Positions 1-10,193 of a stretch of DNA of 64,000 bases are shown here, in pieces; position 1 is the stretch's first letter, and every line of letters begins with the position of its first letter. The DNA lies in contig NC_084469.1 in the NCBI RefSeq assembly GCF_027409185.1, forward strand, positions 29,998,293 to 30,062,292, read 5' to 3'. Source of the stretch: Cynocephalus volans. Its lineage: Eukaryota > Chordata > Mammalia > Dermoptera > Cynocephalidae. Under the pieces are notes generated by a model, which saw only the letters and a program-made list of their open reading frames with translations, made no database searches and was not told the DNA's origin. The position numbers were made by a program, and so were the translations under genes.

Positions 1-2745
1 TGTTTGCTAGTATTTATTAAGTATTTTGCATCTGTGTTCCTCAGAGAAGTTTTTTTTTCTTTTTTTGTGGTGTCTTTGTCTGGCTTTGGTATCAGAATGA
101 AGCTGGTGTCATTAAATGAGTTTGGAAGTGTTTCCTCTTCTTTAATTTTTCTGGAAGAGTTTCATAAGTTTTGGTAGTAATTCTTCCTTAAATATTTGGT
201 AGAACTTACCTGTGAAGCTGTATTTCCCTGGACTTTTCTTCGTTTGGAGTTTTATGTTTGTTTGTTTGTTACTGATTCAATCTGTTTAGTTGTTATTGAA
301 ACTTCCTTTAGTAATTTCAAATGAGCAGACCTAGAGGTGAGGAACTCCCTTAGCTTTGCCTGTCTGGGGAAGTTAATTTATGCCCCATTTTGAGAATAGA
401 TTTGCAAGGTAAAGTATTTTTGGTTGGCAGTTTTTTTAACTTTAGCACTTTGAGTGTATCATCCAAGCCTCTTCTGGCCTGAAGGGTTTGTGCTGATAAA
501 TCCACTGATAATATATTGATACTTACTTGTATTTGATATGTTTTTTATCTGTTGCCTCTGTCAGAATTTTTCTTTGTTTTTGAGTTTTGATAGTTTGATT
601 ATTATGTGTTTTGGTGAACTCTTCTTTGGGGTTGAATTTGGTTGGAGATCTCTGAGCTTTCTGCCACTTGATTTTGGCACCTTTCCCCAGATTAAAGAAG
701 TTTTCAACCATTATTTTAAAAAATATACTTTCTGTCTTTTCTCCTTTGGAACTCCTATTATGTGAAGGTTAAGTCTATTCATTGTGTCCCATAATTCTCA
801 CAGGCTTTTTTCATTCCTTTTTTCCCCCTCTGATTGGATAATTTTCAAATGTTCTGTCTTCAAACTCACTGATTCTTTCTTCTGCTTAATTGAGCTTGCT
901 GTTAAGGCATTCTATTAATTTTTTTTAGTTCAGTTATTGTATTTTTTATCTTTTGGATTTCTATTTGTCTTTAAAGATTGTTTCTATTTCTTTGTCAAAC
1001 TTCTCTTTGTGTTTGTGTATTGTTTGTCAATTTTCATTTAGTTTTCTATCTGTATATTCTTGTAGTTCACTGAAATATTAAGAGATGACCATTCTTAAGT
1101 TTTGTTTAGTCATTTCTTTATGGTCCATTGTTGGATCTTTATTAGTTTGTTGTGAAAGTGTCATGATTCCCTGATTCTTCATAATCCTGGTGTCCTTATG
1201 TTGGTGTCTGTGTATTTCAGGACACAGCCACTTCTTCCACCCTTATTGGTATTTTTTTGGCAGAGATAAACCTTCAGAATTAAGTCTAGCTTGTGATTCT
1301 GAATGGGCCATGAGGTAATGACACAGGGCACGTTGCTGTCAGGTACTTTTGCTTACTGGGATGATGCCTTTTCTCTGAGGTTGAAATAGGCCTGCTGGTT
1401 TAGCTCCACTTTCCAGTTGGACCACTGGCTGGGCTCTGCAATCAGGCAGAGTTGCTGGCTGGGTGCTGTGATGACCTCTGATTGGTCTGTTACACAGGGT
1501 ATATTCCCTAGCTAGACAGTACTATGATCTGAGTTCTGAAATTGGGCTGGGATGCAGGTTTGGTCCTAAGATTAGGTGGAGTCACTGCTCAGGATGATTG
1601 GGACTAACTGCTATGCTCATAAGAAATATGTGGTTGAGGATTGCCTCCCTGTCTGGGATAGCCTTGGGATGGACTTGAGGCTGAGGTGAGCTGGTTTTGA
1701 ACTCCTGTTGGTACAAGTATAGCCCCTGTGATTTGTCAAAAGTTGCTGTTGTTGGTGTCTTCTTCCCTGGGCAGGTTATTTGGATGGGCTCTGAGGCTGA
1801 GCTGAGTTGCTGTTTGAGAGCCCAGATAGCACAAGTCTAGCCCCTGCATTTTGCAAAAAGGCACTGTGTCAGGTGTCTCCTTCTCTGGGCAGGGTCATGG
1901 GGTAGGTTTTGATACTGAGCTGAGTCATTGTTTTAATGCCTAGGTAGTGTGAGTCTAGCTCCTGTGTGTTGCCAAAAGGTGCCATGATGGGCTTCTGTTT
2001 CCTGGGTAGGGTCTTGGGGTTGGCTTTGAGGTTAGGCCAAACTGCTGTTTGAATGTTCATCTGGTGCAAATATAGCTTTTGCACTTTGCTGAAATAATTT
2101 GTAGTGGATATCTTCTTCCTTGTGTGAGTACTTGGAGTGGGGTCTGAGTCTAGGCACAGAAGGCTGACTATCTATGGAGTTAAGCCATTTTGAAATTTGC
2201 ACCATGCTTTTGGCAACAAACAGCTTGGTTTTGCTTGTGGGATCTGATGTTGATACCTCTGATCAGGTGCCTCCACTGGCCATAATACATAGTTACCATC
2301 AAGTTCTGAACACTGGCGATGGTGAGCTTTATCTCCTTTCTTTGTTTCTGTTTGACCCAGGCAGTCTAGCTATGTTATTATTCCCTGTGTTCCCCACTAG
2401 GTAAGAATGGAGTGGGATTTCTGAGAAGTGTCTTGTAATGCTAAGGAAGCTGGATGTTCATCTTTGATTGTCTTTTCTTACTGTAGAAATTGTGAGCCCA
2501 AGGGAATCTTCTCTTTATGTCACTACACCAACTTGGGAGAGGGTGAGGAGTCACATAGTTAAAATGAGACCATTTCTCTTATGCCTCTAATGCAGTGGCA
2601 TGCACATGTGTCTCAGTTTTATTTCTAGGTTTTGTGGTTTTCACCAAGGCATTTTTGTCTGTGGATAATTGGTAGCTGAACATTCTGAGGAGGAGAGAGA
2701 AGTCCGGGACCTCCTATTTCATCATCTTGCTAACATCATCCCCAC
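1..2745 (-). mobile_element. Old L1 LINE, minus strand, internally deleted
   Basis: Read on the minus strand, about 2745-1090 is an L1 5' UTR, 1090-320 is ORF1-like, and 320-1 is the start of the ORF2 reverse-transcriptase region (the segment around the PGPDGF-type motif is recognisable but broken by stops). The ORF2 endonuclease part is missing, so an internal deletion lies near 300-330. No frame is intact. The 3' part continues beyond the window edge. Family assignment (mammalian L1M type) is from general resemblance only. Confidence 0.75.
1640..2165 (-). repeat. Tandem ~118-bp units in L1 5' UTR
   Basis: Diverged units recur about every 117-119 bases. The landmark around 'ctgggcagg' and 'gaggctgag' falls near 1651, 1768, 1886, 2003 and 2119. 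Tandem repeats of this size are a normal promoter-region architecture of some L1 5' UTRs. Confidence 0.7.
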
Positions 2746-2963
2746 TCCCCACCCCATTAATTTAAAAGTAATTTTTCTGTCACTTTCTCTTGCTCTTGTC
2801 CTTCTGGAACTTCCATGATATGTGTATTAGTTTGCTTGATGGTGTCCCATGTGTCCCATAGACTTTCTTCACTCTTTTAAATTTTCTTTCTTTTTTTATT
2901 CCTCTGATAATAAATTCAAATGACTTCTTCCCAAGTGGCTCATTCTTTCTTATGCTTATTTCT

Positions 2964-3105
2964 TTTTTTTTTTTTGTTGTTTTTTCGTGACCAGCACTCA
3001 GCCAGTGAGTGCACGGGTCATTCCTATATAGGATCCGAACCCGCGGCGGGAGCGTCGCCGCGCTCCCAGCGCAGCACTCTACCGAGTGCGCCACGGGCTC
3101 GGCCC
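2964..3105 (-). mobile_element. tRNA-derived SINE (GC-rich type), minus strand
   Basis: On the minus strand the body starts GGGGCCGAGCCCGTGGCGCA, has a tRNA-like A box and a B box (GGGTTCGGATCC), a TATATAGGAATG segment, a GTGCACTCACTGGCTGAGTG segment and a poly(A) tail (T run at 2964-2975). It is flanked by a perfect 15-bp TSD, cttatgcttatttct, at 2949-2963 and 3106-3120. At least three more copies lie in this window. Confidence 0.93.
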
Positions 3106-3955
3106 CTTATGCTTATTTCTGTTGTTGAAGATCTCTGTCAATTTTCTAACTTTAGTCATTATATTCTGCACCTCCAGAATTAGTTTGGTTCTTTTTTATG
3201 GTTCCAGTTGTTAAACTTTACATTTTATGTCATTGTTTGTCTTTGTGCTTGAGTAGCTCACTGAGCTTCTTTAAGACGTTTATTTGAATTTTTTTGTCAG
3301 GCATTTTATAGTTCTTTATTTATTTAGGAATGGTTACAGGAGCTTTGTTTTGTTCCATTGGTGTTGTTACATTTTCTTGATTATTCATGGTCCCTGTAGC
3401 CTCACATTGGTGTCTGTGCATTTGAAGAAGTGTTCACCTCTTCCAATCTTTACATACTGGCTTTGATAGGGAAATTCCTTCACCAGTAAGCACATACAGA
3501 GATTCTAGATGAACCAATTGGCAGCATTATTGGGTGGGCAGAGCTGGTGCTGGGGTATGTGAGTGGGCAGGCCACCTGGTAGGGACAATGGGCAGATTCA
3601 ATACCAGGGACCATGGGACAGCTGTTGAAATCCATGAACTGATTGTTGAGAGCTCCTGCCTGTTTTCTTATTTTCTTTGTTCCTAGCTGCTCCCAGGTGT
3701 TTGGTCATGTTGATTCTCTCAATGTTCTTGGTAAGTCATGACAGAAGTGGTCCCCTTGGGTAGCACCCTGAAAGGCTCTGGAAGTTGAACATATACTTTT
3801 TTTTTTTCTCATTGGAGAACTTGCAGGGTGAAGGGATCTCTCTTTGCAATATGGTGTGCTGGCTCTCTCTTTGTGCCACAGTGTGAGGGGTGATATAGGT
3901 AAATTGATACAGTTTTTTGAAAAATTTTAACACATTGTTTCTTGCTTCTGTGCTC

Positions 3956-4625
3956 CACCAGGGTGCTGTAAACACTCTTGTGGTTTCCAGAGCTCTCATG
4001 AAGGTATTTTGCTTAAAATATTTAGTATTTTCCAAATATGCCTGTTTCTATTCTTCTTTTACTTTCAAGCTTTGTATATTCTTTTTTCCCCCCCACTAGC
4101 CAGTATGGGGATCCAAACCTTTGACCTTGGTGTTACCAACTCCATGCTCTAACCAAGTGAGTTAACTGGACATCCCAAGCTTTGTATATACTTATGCTTT
4201 CAGTGTGTCTCTTAAATACATATATTTGTAATTTATTTTTTAATCAATATGTTCAGCATTGCACTTTAACTAATGAGTAGGGTTTACTGGGGTGCTGTAA
4301 ACTCTTCTTTCAATCCCAGAGCTCTTATGAAGGAGTTTTCGTTTGCGCATAGTTGATAAATTAGTATTTATGCTGGGGGATGAAGGGTTGGTCCTCCTAT
4401 TTAACCATCTTTCTCACATCACTTCCTTCATCTCTGTTTTGAAGTTTCTATTATCTGATGTTAATGCAGGGATATTTTGCTTAAAATATTTAGTATTTTC
4501 CAAATATCCCTGTTTCTGTTCATTTATTTCTTGCTTTGTATATTCTTATGCTTTCAATGTATCTCTTGAATACATATATCTGTTTTATTTTTTAATCAAT
4601 ATGTTGTGCATTGTATTTTAACTGA
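3956..4625. repeat. Direct duplication of a ~320-bp L1 segment
   Basis: The segments 3956-4273 and 4288-4625 share in order: 'gggtgctgtaaac', 'cagagctct.atgaagg', 'attttgcttaaaatattt', 'agtattttccaaatat', 'ctttgtata', 'cttatgctttca' and 'attttttaatcaatatgtt'. The first copy alone contains a SINE; the second alone has about 120 extra bases at 4345-4470. Confidence 0.8.
4080..4175 (-). mobile_element. tRNA-Ile-like SINE (CYN-like), minus strand
   Basis: On the minus strand: a box A-like GTTAACTCACTTGGTTAGAG, an anticodon-arm-like TGGTAACACCA and a box B-like GGTTTGGATCC, then a short C/T tail. The layout matches tRNA-Ile. Flanked by a perfect 14-bp TSD, caagctttgtatat, at 4066-4079 and 4176-4189. 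Confidence 0.9.
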
Positions 4626-4649
4626 TGCGTTTAGGTTCATATATATTTA

Positions 4650-4770
4650 CTGTATTTTATCTACTTCCCTCAGTAGACCATAAGCCTCATATTCATGTTT
4701 GTAACCAGTTTGAGGCCCTTAATAGACATTCAGTCATTATAAATAGGATGAATTGATAAAAGACTGAATG
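4650..4770 (+). repeat. L2 LINE 3' end, low confidence
   Basis: 'agtagaccataagcctc' followed by a decayed '...gaatgaat' tail resembles the L2 3' end. Alignment to an L2 consensus would settle it. Confidence 0.4.
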
Positions 4771-5241
4771 AATATCAAATCAATTGAATTTTACCTGTCA
4801 AAGTGTGTGTCCAGTTCTGGCTCTGTTGAATTATATATAAAGGATGCAATCTCTTTCATACCATGGCAGACCATTGACCAATCCTCTCATCAGTTACTAT
4901 TCACTTTCTATACATTGATGTGTGCTAGATAACATAAGACACCATAAGTCATTATGGGGTATGTCTGGATAAGGATGTGAATGTGATCCTGTGGCAAGCT
5001 GAAAAATTTGATCCCTTGAAATTCTAGTTTCAATATTAGTCTGACCTTATTTATTTCCAAGGATGGTGAGATCTCAGGGACACTGTATTACACATATGTC
5101 TTTTCATCACCACAGATATATACACTCATTCTCAGCTGGAGTTATGTCCTAATTCCTGCTATATAACCCATAGAATAATGCCTTACATACAGTGAAAGAT
5201 ATTCCCAGTTTCCTCTTCAATGTCGTTTTTCCAAATTACCC
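4771..5241. other. 3' flank of the OR1D2-like gene, no other gene
   Basis: No repeat or gene recognised. A minus-strand AATAAA (plus-strand tttatt at 5050-5055) about 190 bases past the OR stop codon is a possible polyadenylation signal; this hexamer is common by chance in AT-rich DNA. Confidence 0.4.
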
Positions 5242-6180
5242 TCATGTCAATTTCATAAAGGGTTTCCTTAGGAGTCTTCCCAGAGCCCTATGCATGTCCT
5301 TGTTTCTTAGGCTGTAGATGAAAGGGTTCATCATGGGTGTCACTACAGCATACATCACTGTAGCTACTGAGTCCTTCATGGAGTAGGAGTGGAGGGGCTT
5401 CAGATATACCATGCAAAGTGTCCCATAGAAGAGGGACACCACAGCCAAATGGGAAGCACAAGTGGAGAAGGCTTTGTACTTGTTAGAGGCTGAGGGTATT
5501 TGGAGGATGGCTTTGACAATGCAGACATACGATATGATCATGAACCCAAAGGGAGTGAGGAATATGAAGCAGCCTGTGCCAATCAGCACAGTGTGATTGA
5601 CCTGGGTGTTGGAACATGCAAGCCTCAACAGGACGTACATCTCACAGAATATATAGTGGATTTTTCGTGACCTACAGAAGGTCACACTGGTCATGAGGAG
5701 GGTGTGTGTGAGGCCATAGAGGACAGAAAGCACCCAACACAAGGTGAGGAGCAAGATGCAGAGCTTAGGACTCATGGCTGTTGTGTAATGGAGGGGGCGG
5801 CAGATGGCCACATAGCGGTCATACGCCATCACTGCCAGGATGAGGTTGTCCAGGGCCACCAAGGAGACCAGGAAGTAGAGCTGTGTCAGACACCCTGCAT
5901 AGGAGATGGCTTTGTTCTGGGACTGAAGGTTCACCAGCATCTTGGGGATTGTGTTGGTAACAAAGACGAGGTCAGTGAAGGAGAGGCTGGCCAGAAAGAA
6001 GTACATGGGAGTGTGCAGATGGGAGTCAAAGCCAATGGCCAGGATGATAAGCATATTTCCCACCACTGTGACCAAGTACATGGACAGGAACATCCAAAAA
6101 AGGACCCGCTGCTGCTGAGGACTTTCTGTGAGCCCTAGAAGTAGAAATTCTGAGTCATCACTGTGGTTGCCTCCATCCAT
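5242..6180 (-). CDS. OR1D2: Olfactory receptor, OR1D2-like
   Basis: Class II olfactory receptor, a seven-transmembrane GPCR of the olfactory neuron membrane that signals through Golf and cAMP. The 312-residue protein has the length of human OR1D2 and reads as its close homologue throughout. Visible OR hallmarks: Asn5 glycosylation site (NHS), GN at 41-42 (TM1), [14 protein letters not shown] at 55-68, [10 protein letters not shown] at 118-127 (end of TM3), SY in TM5 at 217-218, [10 protein letters not shown] at 236-245 (TM6) and PMMNPFIYS at 282-290 (TM7). A second sequon (NHT) is at 195. The start at 6180 is chosen over the in-frame ATG 18 codons upstream because OR1D proteins begin MDGGN and a likely 3' splice site lies between the two. 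Single exon, no stops or frameshifts. Human OR1D2 (OR17-4) responds to bourgeonal and is reported in sperm; whether this copy shares that is inference. Another OR1D member (OR1D5 type) is the main alternative. Confidence 0.95.
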   Translation of the reverse strand: MDGGNHSDDSEFLLLGLTESPQQQRVLFWMFLSMYLVTVVGNMLIILAIGFDSHLHTPMYFFLASLSFTDLVFVTNTIPKMLVNLQSQNKAISYAGCLTQLYFLVSLVALDNLILAVMAYDRYVAICRPLHYTTAMSPKLCILLLTLCWVLSVLYGLTHTLLMTSVTFCRSRKIHYIFCEMYVLLRLACSNTQVNHTVLIGTGCFIFLTPFGFMIISYVCIVKAILQIPSASNKYKAFSTCASHLAVVSLFYGTLCMVYLKPLHSYSMKDSVATVMYAVVTPMMNPFIYSLRNKDMHRALGRLLRKPFMKLT

Positions 6181-6185
6181 TTCCA

Positions 6186-6212
6186 CAATTTTCTGCAATA
6201 TTAGCACCAACA
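6186..6212 (-). promoter_or_regulatory. Candidate splice acceptor upstream of OR start
   Basis: On the minus strand, ggtgctaatattgcag ends at 6193, 12 bases before the ATG at 6180. It combines a branch-point-like tgctaat with a cag acceptor. OR genes usually have one or more upstream non-coding exons spliced just ahead of the coding exon. Confidence 0.5.
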
Positions 6213-6234
6213 AATGTTTGCCAAGTGCCCTCAT

Positions 6235-6655
6235 TTGAATAGGATATGAAGATAAGCAAAACCAACGGTATTTTTAGTATAAAAATATCTTAGACTGAAT
6301 TTAAAAATAAAAAAATAAGCAACAAAGTAATAAAAGGCATAAAAACAGAATATGGAAAATCTTGATGCAACTTAATCATTCTAGCAATTACAAGTCTGGT
6401 ATTCTCAACGGTACAGGAATAATATCTAAGTCTTTTAAAAAAATTCTATCATCCCATAATACTCTTAAAGTGTTTAATGATTTGTATTTAAGTATCTATA
6501 ATACAAGTGTATACATTATGAGAAATGGATATAGTTCAATTATAAAATAATAGGGGAAATAAAATAATTCAAATGCGGAGGAAAAAATGCCATTTTTTGG
6601 TTTGATAATCTGTCTTGGAAAAGTTGGCAATCAAGTCATAGACTATTAGAAATAA
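6235..6655. other. OR upstream region, nothing recognised
   Basis: AT-rich sequence with no recognisable repeat or gene. It would lie in the first intron of the OR1D2-like gene if the acceptor above is used. Confidence 0.4.
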
Positions 6656-6659
6656 AAAG

Positions 6660-6850
6660 GGACTTCAGAATACTTGAAGTCTGAGCTCTGCTCCTTAATA
6701 GCTATAAAACCTCAGGCAGGTTACTTGAGCTCTTTAGGTCTCAGTTTCTTCATGTGAATAATGGGTCATGGAGGGGGGAAGTAAATAATAAAGTGCTTTT
6801 CATGAGGAGCTGGCATGCCGTGAGTACACAGCAAATATTGCCTATTATTA
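6660..6850 (+). repeat. MIR SINE relic
   Basis: The order 'gctataaaacctcaggcaggttact', 'gtctcagtttcttcatgtg' and a decayed tail near 'tattattattattac' follows the MIR core on the plus strand. Diverged; no TSD visible. Confidence 0.75.
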
Positions 6851-6859
6851 TTATTACAT

Positions 6860-7445
6860 GTAAATAATGATCAGGAAGAATAAGGTTAAAAACAAGGTGA
6901 AAATGTAATGCAAACAATCTCATCCACACTATCAACAAACAAGTCCATGCATTAAAATGTTACCAAGAATCAGTCAAGACCTTACAATTCCCCAGTGAAG
7001 CATAAAGTAAAAATTTAAAAATGGACAGACATACCAAGATTTCAGATAGAAAGATGAAATGTTGCAAAGGTATATATTCTCCTAAATTAATCTAAAATGT
7101 AACCTATGTGATGTTAAAATTATGACAGAGTTTTTAAGAAACAAAATTAATCTAAATTTTACCTAAAATAAACATGAAAATAAGTTAGGGAAGTGTTGAA
7201 AAGAGCAACAAAGCAACACTTGCTTTGTCAAATATCAATTACTCTAAAACAGTGTGGTATTGAGGCTGGAATAAACAAGTCAGTAGAACTGGATAGAAAA
7301 TACACAGTAAGATACAAAAACACGTAGGAGTTAGTAAACTATTATGGTAACACTATATACTGTAAGGTAAAGTTTACATTAATCCAAAAACAGCATTGGG
7401 AAATCTGTGTAATTATTTTTGGTGAATAGTTAGATCAATATTTTA
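6860..7445. other. No gene recognised
   Basis: AT-rich sequence with no supported feature. The last ~60 bases may be a decayed partial unit of the tandem repeat that follows. Confidence 0.3.
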
Positions 7446-7965
7446 TGCACTGTAGCTTAATTTACTTCAGTGAATTAAACTTTATTCACAATTGTAATTG
7501 ATGTATCATTGTCTTTTATATAGGTTATTTGTGGTGTTTCTGAAAAATTTATCCAGTGCTTGTTTCAATCGGTTTTCATATGCACATTTGAAAGCAGAGT
7601 TGAAGCTATGTAGGTGAATGATGCACTGTGAGCTGATTCATTTCAGTGAATTAAACTTTATTTCGAGTTGAAAACAATGTATCATTGTCTTTCACGGAAG
7701 TTTTATAGTGATGCTTCAGAATCATTCATTCAGTGCTGGTTTTAAATGAGTTTTCACATACATGATCAAAATCAGAATTTTAGCAATGTAGTTGAACAAT
7801 GCACTGTAATCTGATTCATTTTACTGAATTTAAATTTGTTCTCAATTAGGATTGAGGTATCATTGTCTTTTAAACAGGTTATATACTGATGTTTCTGAAC
7901 CATGCATGTAATGCTGGTTTTCAGTGTATTTTCATATACACCATTAAAAGCAGATTTTCACCAAA
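7446..7965. repeat. Three tandem ~177-bp units
   Basis: Units begin with tgcactgt at 7446, 7622 and 7800 (spacings 176 and 178). Each contains in order a 'tgaattaaactttatt'-type segment, 'gtatcattgtcttt', a 'gttat/agttt..atagtgat/gtttctgaa' segment, 'cagtgctggttt' and 'ttttcatatacac'. AT-rich, diverged roughly 20-30% between units by eye. I do not recognise the family. Confidence 0.85.
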
Positions 7966-7969
7966 ATAA

Positions 7970-8516
7970 AAAAATTTGTATCTCATGAAACACATTTCAA
8001 ACATGCTAAACATTAAAATAATATACTGTGCATTTTTTCTTTGAAAACCTAATGTGTATGGAATAAAAAACTTAAAAATACAAAAAAAAAGAAAAAGGAG
8101 GAAGTATATATAAATTAGATTGATTTCTATTATCTGGAGATAGATTAAAACTTCACAATTTGATGTGTTTTTATTTGAGATATGAAAAAACCAGTCCTAG
8201 GAAGTCCTGATCAGAGAAAATTACAGAAAGAGACCTACATGTGCCATAGCCCTGATGTGGAAAAGGTGCTGTTGTTTTTAAGAAACTAAATATGATCAAG
8301 TAACTAAAAATAGTTGAAGTGAAGCAGAAGTCATTCGATACGGGATTGTGCAGGTAATAGGGGACTAGGTCTTGCAGAGCCTTGTTAAGGTTTAGTACTG
8401 CATTCTAAGTTCAGTGAAGAGCCTGAAAAGCTCTTTTCACAATTTTCACCAGTTTCACCAAAGAATTTAGCAGAAGATGATGCATATCTTTAGTATTTAT
8501 CCTTCTATTTGTGCTT
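7970..8516. other. No gene recognised
   Basis: AT-rich, with A-rich tracts near 8070-8100. No repeat family or gene could be supported. Confidence 0.3.
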
Positions 8517-9059
8517 TTCAATGGTATTTTATTTTATTTTTAATTTATTTTATTTATTGAATCAAAATCGATTATACATATTTTGGGGGTTGAACAGTGT
8601 TGATCAAATCAATATTACTAGCACATATATTGTTGCAAATTGTAATTATTCTTTATGCCCCTTGTCCAATCTCTCCCCTTCCCCTATTCCCTCCCCCTCC
8701 CCCTATTCCCTCCCCCCTCCTCCCTCAAATTACCCTAGATTTCTTCTCTCCTTCTGAAACAATAATGGTTACTCTGTTAATTGTTGCCTAGATGATCTGT
8801 CCAATGCTGAGAGATGTGATCGGGTTCCCCACAGAGCAGATGCTTCTTCTGTCACTCTGAAATGGGCTTTGTGGAAAGAGACATCCTCTTTTCTTTGTCT
8901 CTGCTGGTGACTCTTCCTGTGTGGATGCACTCCAGTGGTTAGTGGACCACGTGTGTGGTGGTTGTGGTGTCTAGTAACTTTCATGGCAGCCATGGTTACT
9001 GTGGAGGCTGGGGTGAGCCACCCACATGGAGGTGCTGTTTTTGGCATGCTCCTTGGCAC

Positions 9060-9790
9060 TGGTGGTATGCCTTGTTGTGGGGTGTGTCTGGTCCCCTTCT
9101 CCATGCCTCTGGTCCCTGGGCAGTTCTCAAGGCACTGGCGTGGTGTGCCTGGTTGTGGGAGAGAGGTCTGGTCCCCTTTTCCATGTGTCAGGTCCCCAGG
9201 CAGGCCCCAAGGCACTGATGCGGTGTGTCTGATTGTAGGAGAGAGGTCCAGTCTTCCTTCTGCATGCCTCGGGTCCCCAGGTGGGCCCCAAGACACTGGT
9301 GTGGTGTGCCTGGCTGTGGGAAAGAGTTCTGGTCCCCTTCTCCATGCCTTGGGTCCCTGGACAGGCCCTGAGGTGCGGGTGTGGTGTGCCTGGTTGTGGG
9401 AGGAGGGTCTGATCCCCGGCTCCCTGCCTCAGGTTACTGGGCAGGCCCTGAGGCGCTGGCTTGGTGTGCCTGGTTGTTGGAGAGAGGTCTGATGCCCTTC
9501 TCCATATCCCAGGTCCCCGGGTGGGCCCTGAGGCACTGGTGCAGTGTGCCTTGTTGTGGGAGAGAGGGCCAGTCCCCTTCTCCTTGCCTTGGGTCACTGG
9601 GTGGGCCCTGAGGTGCTGGCATGGTGTGCCTGGTTGTGGGAGGGGGGTCTAGTCCCCTCCTGCATGCCTCGGGTCCCTGGGCTGGCCCTGAGGCGCTGGC
9701 ACAGTTTGCCTGGAAGTGGGAGTGGGGTCCGGTCCCCAGAGCTAAGCCTCCAGTTCCCAGGCAGTTCCCAAGGTGCTGGTGGTGTGCCTG
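9060..9790 (-). repeat. 80-bp VNTR, about 9 units
   Basis: The segment 'tggtgtgcctggttgtggga' recurs with near-constant spacing: about 9064, 9141, 9221, 9302, 9382, 9462, 9542, 9622, 9702 and a final one at 9781. Units are G-rich on the plus strand. Overlapping 130-185-residue open frames on both strands here come from the low stop content of the unit, and I do not treat them as genes. Confidence 0.95.
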
Positions 9791-10048
9791 GGGCGTAATT
9801 AATTTTTTGTTCTTTGCTTCTAACATGGGGGAACTTCCTGTATGAATCAGTACTTGAGCTCTGTGGTTGTTTAAATTGCTGCTTTGCTGCTGTTTCCCTA
9901 GGGAAGGATTTTTGTGCAGCTCAGGGTTTAATGGTTGATCTTATAGGTACTTCCGGCTCTCCAGAGACCCGGTGGATCTGTGTTCTGTAGAAACTCTGAT
10001 CTGGGCCTGAGTTTTATCATCAAACTGCACCCCATGCAGTTCTGCATT

Positions 10049-10193
10049 CCTTTTTTTTTTTTGTCTTTTTTGTGACTGGCACTCAGCCAGTGAGTGCACG
10101 GGCCATTTCTATATAGGATCCGAACCCGCGGCGGGAGCATCGCTGCTCTCCCAGTGCCGCACTCTCCTGAGTGCGCCACGGGCTCGGCCCCAA
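10049..10193 (-). mobile_element. tRNA-derived SINE inside the VNTR element
   Basis: Same GC-rich family as at 2964-3105: minus-strand GGGGCCGAGCCCGTGGCGCA, B box GGGTTCGGATCC, tail as a T run from 10051. The 9-bp TSD ttctgcatt lies at 10040-10048 and 10194-10202. It inserted after the host element. Confidence 0.9.

Larger units (their letters stand above)
2750..4640 (-). mobile_element. Second old L1 5' region, minus strand
   Basis: ORF1-like sequence at about 3450-2760 and 5' UTR-like sequence up to about 4640, in the same orientation as the preceding L1. It carries two SINE insertions and an internal direct duplication. No intact reading frame; decayed. Confidence 0.65.

Noticed and set aside
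5704-6138. 144-codon plus-strand frame
   Set aside because: Antisense shadow of the OR1D2-like coding sequence.
8769-9845. Overlapping open frames of 63-185 codons on both strands
   Set aside because: They lie in the 80-bp VNTR; the unit is stop-poor and 80 is not a multiple of 3, so frames shift unit by unit. No domain or codon signal.
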